NCBI RefSeq assembly: GCF_024713975.1
Contig: NC_091094.1
Location: 256,501 to 320,500, forward strand
Length of the DNA: 64,000 nucleotides
Reading direction: 5' to 3'
DNA from: Paralichthys olivaceus
Lineage: Eukaryota > Chordata > Actinopteri > Pleuronectiformes > Paralichthyidae
The position numbers and the translations under genes are program-made. Positions 1 to 12,300 of this stretch are shown here, in pieces. The notes below the pieces were generated by a model. It had not been told where the DNA came from. It worked only from the letters and a program-made list of their open reading frames with translations, and made no database searches. Position 1 is the first letter of the stretch, and every line of letters starts with the position of its first letter.

Positions 1-372
1 GTAACAGAGGTTAATGAAAGACAAACACACATTCACACTTTTTATCACATGGTTCATGTCCTGGATCTGATCATCTGACGAACTGTCTCTGTATAAATGT
101 CACTGCTCTGAGGTCAGTGGTTAAAGCTAATGAATTTAAATGAAGCAGCAGCTCAGAGGCTCCTTCAACACTTCATGTAGAATCTTGATGTTTTCTATAA
201 AATAGTTTCCTTCAGTGTCCACAGACAGTTCATCACTGAGTTCACTGCAAACAGGAGGCCATCACATTCAATTCAGATGCTTTTACTTTGACAGTCTGAT
301 AATATATCTGTGACCTGCCGTCTCAGCTGATGTATGTTACGTGTATGTTCGGGTGTCTGTGCTGTTACTCAC
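1..372. other. rnf123 intron and dispersed repeat; no exon seen
   Basis: Transcribed as rnf123 intron after the exon ending at 373. Bases about 150-300 match a dispersed repeat (TTTCCTTCAGT...TTCACTGAGTTCACTGCAA) also present near 8,915-9,020 and, inverted, near 9,490-9,630. The remaining RING-encoding exons must lie further left. Confidence 0.6.
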
Positions 373-3300
373 ATGAGTGCAGGGAGAAGTGTTTTCGCTC
401 TGTTGATCCTGTGTTTCCTGCGGCTGAGGGGATGGGAGGGGCCACAGACGACCCCAGAGACCCGACTATTGGACGAGCAGAGGAGGCGGCGGCAGGTAAG
501 GTGCTGGAGGGCTCCGCCCCCTCTCCCAACAGGTGTTGAATGGAGTGGAGCTGGAAGCAGGGGTCGGACAGCAGGACGGACGCAGCGCGAGATATCCTGA
601 GAGGGAGGAGGGGAAACTGTCATTAAACACCTGAGGTCATGACGAGAAACATTTCACTTGAATCTACAAACATCTGATCCAGATGAAAAGTCTGTATTTA
701 TTTCGAGTACTTTAGTACTGTGAAATACTGTAGTATTGTGGAGTACCGTAGTACTGTGGAATACTGTAGTATTGTGGAGTACCGTAGCACTGTGGAATAC
801 TGTAGTATTGTGGCGTACTGTGAAATACTGTAGTATTGTGGAGTACCGTAGTACTGTGGAATACTGTAGTATTGTGGAGTACTGTAGTACTGTGGAATTC
901 TGTAGTATTGTGGTGTACTGTGACATACTGTAGTATTGTGGTGTACTGTGACGTACTGTAGTATTGTGGAGTACTGTAGTACTGTGGAATACTGTAGTAC
1001 TGTGGTGTACTGTGACGTACTGTAGTATTGTAGTATTGTGGTGTACTGTGACATACTGTAGTATTGTAGTGTACTGTGACGTACTGTAGTATTGTAGTGT
1101 ACTGTGACGTACTGTAGTATTGTAGTGTACTGTGACGTACTGTAGTATTGTAGTGTACTGTGACGTACTGTAGTATTGTAGTGTACTGTGACGTACTGTA
1201 GTATTGTGCCTGAAGGTGCTGATGCTGCTAGTAAAACCATCATGATGTTACCATGGAAACCGAATGAAGCTTCATTCATGTCCTCCATTCAAACAGAAAC
1301 ACCCCCCCCCCCAACTGACAACACGCCCACGTCAGACTCCGTCTACAAACCAATCAGAGTCAAGTATAGGTAGACCCCGCCCACGTAGATGATGACAACA
1401 GGACGTACGTACGTGAGACAAAACTCTTTAGTCCCTGAATCACAACGTGAAACTAAAACTAACAGATCAGATGAAACATGAACAAACATGAAGCTTCAGA
1501 TCAGAAACAAAGAGTCAAAACTTCATGTTGAATCTGTAGTTGGTCAGTTTGTAGTCAGCTGCTCAGTGGTTGGTGCCGTTGTCTCTTGGTGTCCAGAGGG
1601 ACGGATGTGGGGTCGACATTTCCCTGCAACATCTCCTGTGACCTTATCACTACAGCAGCCATGACACTTCACACTGAGCCCCTCCAGGAACAATGAAGCG
1701 AGCTCAGGGAATAAAGGACAGAGAGGATTGTAAAGAGGAGCAGAGTGAGTCACAGCGTTCGGCCTGGAAATGTCACCGACTGTGTTTCTTTAATTATAAA
1801 CCAACAAAGAGCAAATTACACTGCGGACAAATGAACTTCACTTCATCATGGATGAACAGTAATGAAAAATTAATCTGCAGAGAAAAGACAGAAGACGATC
1901 TCTGTCCACTGTTTCACCGCAGGACGGACGACCTCCTGATGATGTGAACCAGCACCGGCTGTTAGTTAGCGCTCGCCACTCATCAGGGTCAAAGGTCGCG
2001 CACTCTTTTTTTATAATTAAACCAAACAGATTAGATTTATTTCAAAATGACGTCTGTTCCCATTGAAGCAGGTGACTGAGCTGAGTCAGTGAACAGCGTC
2101 AGTCATGTGATCAACGTCATGTGACCCACAGACACACAGGGACAGGAAGTATCTTTTAGATCAGTGGTCACCAACCTTTTAAAGCACGAGATCACTTCAA
2201 TTCAAAACGTGAGCCGAGATCTACCACCCCGATGTCTTGCAAAAAAAAAAAACACACAGGAGGGTCATATTTATTATTTCAGTATGAATTCGTGCATCTT
2301 CAGCTCCTGCAAATATTTCACAATAAAAAACTTTTTAAACAGAAGAATGGATTTGGTCAACAGAAACGCTGGAGTGCTTTTCTTTTGTGTTTGTGACATA
2401 AATTCAACAGATAAACATTCAAACTCTGGTGAAAGATCATTTTATTCTGCAGTGAAACACAAAGTTGATCTGTCTATGTCACAAACATATTTACAACACT
2501 TCTTGAACCCGTTTCAAAGTAAAAGCACTCCAGCGTTTCACTTCTGAATCCATTCATTTGTTCTAACAGGGCCGGTAGATCGCGATCGACGGGTTGGCGA
2601 CCACTGTTTTAGAGACAAGAAGACCAGACCATGAACTGCTCGTCTTTTTCTTCACCATTCATGGGTTGTACTGCGTTATTTCGTCCTCCAGGGTCAGACC
2701 GACAGCGTCGATTCGTCTGTTGAAGCACGTTTAGCGAAGACAGACGTCAAGTTTATTGGCCCGTGTGAGAGACAGAAAGAGACAGACAGAGAGAGAGAAA
2801 GAAACAGAGACAGACAGACAGACAGACAGTCAGAGAGAGAGAGAGAGAGAGACAGAGAGAGAGACAGTTGAGCTGAATTGGGATAATTTTCCCTTTTAAT
2901 TCGGATCCAAAAAAGAGCCATCAAATTCTACCAACACCTCAGAGCCAGCGAGCCCAGCTCCTACCACTACAAAGAGGACAGCAAAGACAGGAGTCCCCTC
3001 AGCCAGCTGGTCCACCGGCTCAGCTCCAACAGCACAGGGCACCAAGACCGTCCTCACACATCCGGCCCCACCAAATTATAACTAAAGAAAAAGATAATTA
3101 CATAAACTATTGGACATCTGCAACCAAAACCCAAAGCAAACTCCAATGCTATTTGTCCCTAAACAGAAAATACTCCATGGCAGATTATCTGAGCTCTGTC
3201 ACCGACCCCAGACTGAGGAATACGTTGACTATGTCCAGACTCAGCAACCACAGCCTGAGAGAGAGGCCGGCACAGACAGACGTGGCTGTGTCTGCTCTGA

Positions 3301-3695
3301 CATAACAGCGAAGAGGAAGTAGTTATTTAAAAAAGCAACTTTCACTTTAACAGTCACAAAGTGCTTCACAAAAGAAAAAAATATTGAGCCAAAACTAAAT
3401 TAAGCTAAATCACAAGCACGAGACATCACAAGATGACACAACGACGAGAGAGAGAGAGAGAGAGAGAGAGACATAACAGGAAAGAGGAGGGGGTGTGAGG
3501 GAGAGAAATAAAGAGAGGGTTAAAGAGAGAGAGAGTGGGAGAGAGAGAAATGTATTTGAGCCTGAACCAGAAATAGACATAAAACCAAGCGGAGCAGTGA
3601 AAAGAGAAGAAGAGGAAGAGGAGGAGGTGGAGGAGGACAGGGAGGAGAGGTAGGAGGTCTGAGATGGATGGAAGATGCTGAGAGGGGAGGGAGAC

Positions 3696-3734
<39 letters not shown>

Positions 3735-6700
3735 GGAGGAAGGTTAAGCTGTAGTGAAGGAGGGGGAGCTGGTAAAGCACCAGAATCGAAAGACTGACAG
3801 GAAGAGAGAGTGAGAGACGGAGAGAGAAATAGAGAGCGCAAGAGAGAGAGAGAGCAACCCGCTTGGCTCACACATCTGGAAACAACCTGCACTCTCACAT
3901 CTGGAGGGACGGACAATAACTTTCCTCCTTCATGTGTTTTCTCAGAACGACAGAATGAGGAGGAGAGAGAGTCTGCTGAAGAACCAACACAAAGAAGAAA
4001 AGGTCTGATTGAAAGAGCCGCAGGATGAAAAGCTCCGAGCTCACACTCAGCTTCCTGTGTGAAGTCGAGCGGACAGGATGCTGACTGCTCTGAAAATCTG
4101 ATCCGCCACTCGGGGCGAGCTGTGGGCGGTGTGCAGCCGGGGGCCGTGATTCACAAAAGCCTACTTGGCGTGAAAAGAAAAAAAGAGATGCTACAACTGA
4201 GACGACTGAAGACGGAGTGAAAGTTGCTTTAAAAAGAGGAGTCAAACGTTTCTGCAGGAGGAGACAACCTAGAGCTGAAGTCATGGACTGGTTCAGGAGA
4301 TAACGGAGTCAGATCTGCAGCGATGGGATAAACCAGGATGCTCTGCTGAACTTCTCTCTGACAGAACCTCGTTTTCTTCTCATGGATCAGGCTGCAGTTC
4401 CTGCACTTTGACTTTCTTTCTTTCATCCCTTTCTTCCTCCACACTTCTCTTCTTCCTCCTGGTTTGTTTCACCTGCTCTCTCTCCTGACGGCTGCCACGT
4501 TGGCTTCATTTTACATGATCCAGGTTTGACAAAGTAAACAATCACAGTGTTTGTGTCCTGGCTTCAGAGACTCCATGACGATGAGTTTTCAATTTTCATG
4601 CGTTGGTTTGTTTATCTATGTTCAGTGTAATCACATCAAGATGAGATAAATCACACAGGATTACAGATGTGAAACAAGATGAATCGTTTACTGGCATTGT
4701 TCTAACGTAGCAAGGAAACATTCGATTCAGAGGACGCTGTAAGCTCATGCCTCCCGCCTGCTGCTGGCATCATGTGTGTTGATGGTAGAGCAGGTTTCCT
4801 GCAGGGTGCGGTGACACCAGCGCTCACAGCAGCGTCGCCATCATGGTGGTCTGTTGTGTTGGTAGTTTGTCTGCAGCTCCTCCAGCTGAGCCCTGTCCAG
4901 GCCACCGTCTGCTGGTCGCAGGTCTCCTCCCCGGTGAACACATGCCTCTGTGCCTCGGACATTGTCAGCTGCACCGCCCTGGGTCTGGAGCAGGTCCCCG
5001 CAGAAATCCCAGTGTCAGCCATTACTTTGGATCTCAGCCACAACCGGATTGATCAGTTAACAGAGGCCGTCTTCGAAGGACTTTCTCGACTGGAGATGGT
5101 ACGGTTGGCTCACAACCAGCTGAGCACTATTCACCTAGGGGCGTTTCAAAACACCTCTGGAGCACTGCTCCGACACCTGGACCTGTCGTCCAATCAGCTA
5201 CATGTTTTGAAGCAGCATTACTTCCAGGAGTTGTCGGGATTGGAGGAGCTGCTGCTGTTTGACAACAGGATCGTTCGGGTGGAGAGCAATGCTCTTGCTG
5301 GGCTGGGTAACCTGCGTAAGGCCTACCTCAGTCATAACCGTCTCACTCACTTTCCCTTCTTCACCATCCAAGAGCACAGCCACCCTAACCTGATCATGCT
5401 GGACTTGTCCTCAAACCACCTCCTCAAACTGCCCCTGGATGAAATAGCCAATTTACCCATTCCTGTCCAGAAAGGACTGTACCTCCACAACAACTCTCTG
5501 GAGTGTGAGTGTTCGATGTATGGACTGTTCAGGCGCTGGGAGCAGAGAGGATACGCCTCCGTGAGACACTTCAGACAAGAGCACACCTGTCGGGTCTATG
5601 GAATCCAAAAAGGTACCGTCCGCTTCTTCCAGCACGACCGATACTTTGAAAAATGCAACCTGACAGCGATGAGTCAGCCGCTCAGTGACCAGGAGAGCAT
5701 CATCTCAGTGAGGGTGGGAAAGGCGGTGCTGCTGCACTGTGTGACCACGCTCAGTGGACACAGTGTCACCTTTCTCTGGGTGTCACCAAATCAGGAGTAC
5801 GTGGCTCCGCCGGGGAACAACGGATCGTTAAAGATGTTCACCAATGGGAGCTTGGAGATCGTGGCTGCGCGTGCAGAGGATTCTGGTGTGTACTGGTGTA
5901 TGGCCCTGGACCAGCAGCAGCAGCGAAACGAAACCCGCGAGATCAACGTTACAGTGGTGCTGCACCGTGGGAGCGAGTCTCATGAGTCCTTCAACACTGG
6001 GTTCACCACCCTGCTGGGCTGCGTGGTGAGCCTGGTGCTCGTTCTCATGTACCTCTACCTGACACCCTGCCGCTGCCCTCCCTGCACGAAAGCCCTGACC
6101 CCAGCTGGCCAGAAGACCGGGAACGAGGCTGTGGCAGGAAGTGGCCAATCCTCCATCCTCACCCCAACTCCACCAACAACCACCGAGGGCCCAGGCCACA
6201 AGGTCAGTACCAACAAGCATGTGGTCTTTCTGGAGCCTATCAGAGAGCAGCAGAATGGCAGACTAAGGGTGGGGCCAGGATCTGGGGCGGGGCAAGGACA
6301 CGTGGGTCCAGGTTTACTTCTAGGGCCAGAGCCACATCCAAAGCTCCACGGCCAATCACAGCAGAGGGCGCAGGAGACGGACTCCATCATGTCCGTGTTC
6401 TCAGACACGCCCATCATGTTGCCATAGAAACGGGACAAACAATCACCACTTCTCACCATCCTCTGCCTCACTCCCTCCCCCCACTGCACCACCACTTCAC
6501 CTGAGCAGGAAACTAGATGACAGCTGTCGCTGCAAGTGCAATTTGAACACCTTGAACAGTGTTGACCAAATGTGCACGTTATTGTTTGACCAGGTCTGTG
6601 GCCCCTGATGACCAACAACACACTGTGATGGGACAGACTCTCAGGCAGAAGGAAACGATACCAAAGACAGTAAAAGGATTTTTAAGTCGGGGCTGAGAGA

Positions 6701-8166
6701 CGGAGAGCAGACACTCATTATGGGTGAGGGGGGTGAGGAGCACCTTTAGCATGGACTGCTAGTGAAAAGCAGAGGGCTGTCCCTTTACGCACGGCTTTAC
6801 CTTTAACAAACATTCGCTACAGATGCCTTCTAGTCTCACAAAGACAAGTAGAGAATTCTTTTTCTAGAGCTTTTTAGCATCTCCTGGTTTTTCCGTTTTA
6901 GTTGATTAGAGCTGATGTGAGCGCCAGCTGTCACAGTGTCAAACGTTTCAGAGCAGACGACCTCCAGAACAAGAGCTTTTAGTCATAAAAATAGAAACAG
7001 TTTGAAAGGGTAGGTTTGATTCTGTCTCCCCCCCGTAGCTTGATCATCAGGAGAACAAACAGGAAGGAAAGGGATAAATAAATAAAGCTGCGGAGCATCA
7101 GTTGAAGTTATTAATGTAGGAGGAGAAGAGTCTGTGTTCGGTGAGTTCATGTGAAGTTTATCTGTTGGATGTTTTTGTTTCTGAGTCTGAGACGATTAAA
7201 GTGAAAGTAAATGGACAGACGGGACAATCGTGGCCGACGTGATCTTTTTGTTTTCACTGTCTTCACTGTGCTCACTGCATCCTGTCGTCCTCTCACTCTA
7301 TATGTGTCTGAATAAAACTCTGTATCTGCAGAACGTCAGCTTGTTCTTATTAATACTCACATCAAGTGTGTGTGTTCACAAAGCACTTCGCACTTATTCA
7401 CCATTTACTATCATAGAGTCTCTTAGTAAAACTCTAATGAATGTTTTATTCTTACTGATCATTTTCTATAATCACTGGATCATGAGCCATGAGAGCCAAT
7501 CAGAAGAGAACGTCTGCGTCGCTGTTTACTGAAGTCTCAGTTTCTGTTCAGACAAAAACACAAACCCAGAGTTTTCAAACTAAAACGAGATCAATTCACA
7601 CAAGTGTCTGATTCAGAGGCTAGAGAACTCCACCAGGCGTAACCATAGCAACAGTGATGGGTTTTAAAACGAACTGTCAATGTGGGCGGAGCCTCAGACT
7701 GTGTGATTGAAGTATCCCAGCTTTATAGCAAACTGGTTGTTCTGAGAACTTTCTGACAGAATCGATGCAGAAACATCAACACAAAGAAACTCGTCCAAAC
7801 ACATCTGCATTATCATCAGTATTAACATCTGGAGCACGTTAGTGTTCTTCACTGTGAGACTCGTCCGCTCACATCAGTTCTCTGCTTCTGACTGACTCAG
7901 CATCCTGATGTCAGGTTTTAACTTCAGGAGGAACCTGAATGCCTCACTTCTCTCATTCCTGTACATGAACGCATCACTGCGGCTGCTTTACACCGTAACA
8001 CAATCAATGAACCTGCAGCAGAGCTACACTGTTATATACCATCATATATTATACATATACATGATCGTATACTAACTATGGTCAAACATTAATTCAGCCT
8101 GGAGAAGTCATTATAATCAATCTTTACTAATGTACTTTCCTCAGTCTGCTGAGAGATCATTTCATC

Positions 8167-8202
<36 letters not shown>

Positions 8203-9311
8203 ACCACACAACTCAAATGAAGTCATGTGATCAAACTGATCAACACGTGTGATTTTGTTAAACATTATTCAGTGATGAATCTCAGTTCAGTCATAAACCA
8301 GAAGGACGTTCACAAGGTTAACAACCGTGTCTCGTCATGTTAAAGAACGTGATAAAACATTTCTGGATCTGCTCCAGAATCTAATGAGGTCTTCTCTGGG
8401 TCGTGACTCATGAAGAGAAAACACACACACACACATTCAGGTATAAAAACAAAGGAACGCTGCACACAAACTCACTTCCTGTGTTGGCTTCATGCTATAA
8501 ATCAAATGAACATGATGCCAGTGAACACAACACAAGCAGTGTTACCAGCAGATCATTAGGAAGATCATCCAATCAGAGAGGGACGTCCCAGTGGGGGGGG
8601 CTTCTGAACGTTAAACTCTTAAAGGTTCAGTGTGTGAGATTTAGGTGAAAGGGATCTATTGGCAGAAACTGAATCTAAAATAATCCTTGTGATGTTTTCA
8701 CTGTTGTGTTTCATCTAAATTGTATGAATTGTAGTTTTCTTTACCATCGAACGGATGTTTATATTCCACCACAGGTTCTCTGTCATGTTGGGAAGGGGGG
8801 GGGGGGTGAGATGAGGGGTGTTCAGCTGCAACATGAAACTTCACCTCTAGGTGTCACTAAATTAGACACACTGAACCTTCAAATCAGATTCTGCAGAACT
8901 CCAAGTCGAATGTTTTCAAGTTTCCTTCAGTATCACAGAGATTCAACGACTGTTCATCACTGAGTTCACTGCAAACAGCAGCCAATCACAGTTCAGCTGC
9001 TTTTATTTTGAAAGTCTGACTGAGTGTGAACAGAATCAGGTTGAAATAAAAATCTGATTCTGTAACTGAACAAAACAACGAGTCACACAATCATCATGAC
9101 TGCAGCCAGTCGGTCTCAATTCCCATCATGCCTCTGTGACTGTGTGAGTATATGGCTCTACCCTGCAAACTACCTTCTGCACAGTGTGTGGGTGAGTGTG
9201 TGAGATCCACTTATATGAAATGGAGGGCAGAGCTGACATTAAATATTTACGAGTTTTTCCCTCATGCTCAGTGTTTTGGTGCAAATTACACACACTTACA
9301 CACTTACAATT

Positions 9312-9344
<33 letters not shown>

Positions 9345-12300
9345 CACACACACACAGAGACACGGAGACACAAAAGACTATCAGATTTAAATCACACACA
9401 TCATCTGTTTTCAAATAAATAATTATTATTAATCATTCATGTAGAAAACAACAACTTCCTCTAGTTTTACTTTTAGCTTTGAGGCAAAATATTTTACATT
9501 ATATAAACGGTCTGTCAAAATAAAAGATTGTTGTTTCCTGTTTGCAGTGAACTCAGTGAAGAATCACGTTGATACTGAAGGAAACGTTAAAACATCATGG
9601 ATATCCATGTTCTGAAGAATCTGATCGTGGGGAAATCATGAGAATAATTACTAAATACTATGATTATAATAATAACAACTTTCATCTCTGGTTTTAACAT
9701 CAGGTTTAAATCAACGATTTCACGTCTTCCTGGTTATTTTGCGGCCGTTCTCACTGAATCACATTGATGTTGATTAAAATTAATTAGTATTATGTAAATG
9801 AGCACATTAATGGCAGCAGTAGCCATTAGTTTAGCGTGTTAGCTTGTTTTCTGTGCCAGACTCATGATCAGATCGACTGATCAGCACACACACACTCGTC
9901 TTATTCACTGAACTGTAGAAAGGTGTGTGTGTTCAGAGGGTCCAGATGTGTAACTGACTTCAGTAGAGAATCTAGAACCACATCAGAGCAACCGGAGCAC
10001 TTCCATCCACTTTATGTCCAGTCATGAGGTCACAGTGACCTTTGACCCTGATGAAATCAATTCATACGTTGTTTTGTTGATGATGAGTCAAGATCAGCTG
10101 ATTGAACAACTTCCTCTTCACAGGTCTGCGATTTATCTGGAAATCAACACAACCTTTCACCTGGTCGCCTGTGGGGGGCGTCTTAACCCCACAACGACAT
10201 CAGATGATTTATGTTAATGAGTTAACGATGCAGCTGAAGTCATGTGACGTGATGACAAACAGCTGATTTAAAGAAAATCAGGATCTGAACCAAGATGGAG
10301 TCAAATGTTTCTATCACTGAAATATTATTTGTTTTCTCTCCTCCCTCCATCCTCTCTTCCTCCATCCTCTCCTCCTACCTGTTTTCTCCTCCCTCCTCTA
10401 TCCTCTACTCCCTCCATCCTCTCTTCCTCCTGTTTTCTCTCCTCCCTCCTCTATCCTCTCTTCCTCCTGTTTTCTCTCCTTCCTCTCTTCCTCCTGTTTT
10501 CTCTCCTCTATCCTCTCCTCCCTCCATCCTCTCTTCCTTCTGTTTTTTCTCCTTCCTCTCTTCCTCCTGTTTTCTCTCCTCTATCCTCTCCTCCCTCCAT
10601 CCTCTCTTCCTCTTGTTTTTTCTCCTTCCTCTCTTCCTCCTGTTTTCTCTCCTCTATCCTCTCCTCCCTCCATCCTCTCTTCCTCTTGTTTTCTCTCCTC
10701 CCTCCTCTATCCTCTCCTCCCTCCATTCTCTCTTCACTCCTCTGTTTTAACCCTCTCCTCCCCTCAGACCTCTCTGTCTCATCTCTACTCTCTCCTTCCT
10801 CCTGAATCCTCTCATCTGTCTTTGTGAATCTCTCTCCCCTCGTCTGGCTACCTGAACTCTGACCCTTCACGCCTCCATCTCTCCTCTCCTCCGTCTCATT
10901 TTCCTTCTACTTTGTTCAGAGCGTCGCCGTCTCCCACCCTCCACATCCAGACTCCAATTTATACTCTGCTCTGTCGTTTCCACGGTAACAGAAGACCAGA
11001 ATGATGGGAGATCTGCTGCGGAGCCGACAGCGACGCACAAACACACACACACACAGTTATGCAAACATTGATCTGTTTGTGTGACTGAAGTGAGATGATA
11101 TCGTCCAATCAGAGAAGAAAACAGTAAACTGTGTTTCAGCTGACTGACTCTAACTGCCCCCCCCACCGTCACATGACTGAAAATGTTTGTGTAGAACATG
11201 TCACAGCTCTGTGTGAATCAATCAGACACGAGGCGGCAAGCAACAAACACAATGAACGAGTGAAATCAATAAAACCAATTAGAAGTCGATAAATAGCTGC
11301 TGTCATGTGACAGAAGGTTAAAGGTCGTTTCATTAACCACGTGAAGAGGTGGGGTCTGAAGTACTGATTCAACGCCTTTACTCAAGTAAAAGTAAGAAAG
11401 TACAGAAAGAAATGTACTTAAAGGTCCAGTCCATGTCCTCCATGTAAATACTCGAGTATTTAAACATTAAGTATTTAAACATAAAGTATGTAAATATAAA
11501 GGGTCTTTTCTGGGGTAAAGAAAACTACAATTCAAACAATTTAGATGAAATAAACTAGTGAAATCATCATGAGGATTATTCTACATTAAATTTCTGCCAA
11601 TAGATCCTTTCACCTGAATCTGACTCACTGGAGCTTTAAGTACAAAGTAAAAATACATTTTTAACTTCAATGATACACGAAGCCTCTTCTGATAACTTGT
11701 GAACAACCTGCACAGAGCTGGACCAGAGAAAATCACTCAGACAGAATGACAAAGACTGTGAACGAGGTCCTGCACCTGGATCAGTCTGAACAAGGAATAC
11801 ATGGAGAGAATGTGCTGGCCTTGATTAAGTCCCTGTCCTCTGTACACACGAACCAGTTTTGACAATGTAAGAAGTAGAAAGTACAGATATTTGTGTTCAA
11901 ATGAAGCGAGTAAAAGTAAAAAGTCATCAGGAAAATAAATATTCAAGTAAAGTACAGAAACCTGTAATGTATTAATGTTGACTAAAATAAATGGGTATTA
12001 TGTAAATGAGCACATTAATGGCAGCAGTAACCCTTAGTTCAGTGTGTTAGCTTGTTTTCTGGCTCCGTCAGTGTACAGACGTCCTACAACTTCATCATGT
12101 GACTGCTGACCAATCACATCAGAGTGGAGCAGCTGACCAATCAGTAAAGCCTTCATGAGGAGGGGGGACTTAAAGAGACAGGAGCTAAAACCAAGGGTTT
12201 GAGACAGAGGCTGAAAAGAGGAGCTGCAGCGATGGACAGTCTGAGGACAGTGATGTGTTTTCTGACTGGGACAATGTCCTGCTGCTTCTAGGACTAACAC

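Larger units (their letters stand above)
597..4771. other. left part of the large rnf123 intron: repeats, no gene seen
   Basis: It contains the GTAGTATTGTGG minisatellite (706-1207), a dispersed repeat shared with 48.7-49.1 kb (1350-1495), a hAT MITE (2162-2606), GA-rich tracts (2762-2872, 3437-3876) and a decayed LINE-like coding fragment (2925-3315). The last 700 bp before 4,772 may be the amigo3 promoter and 5' UTR. I see no splice-bounded exon here. Confidence 0.6.

Noticed and set aside
373..497. Plus-strand frame beginning [16 protein letters not shown], looking like a signal-peptide exon with a GTAAGG donor
   Set aside because: The same bases on the minus strand encode a conserved rnf123 exon with correct phase and splice sites; the plus-strand reading is its shadow.
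4772..6427. Calling the LRR/Ig gene amigo1
   Set aside because: The tail SVFSDTPI also occurs in AMIGO1, but the nested position inside rnf123 matches AMIGO3.
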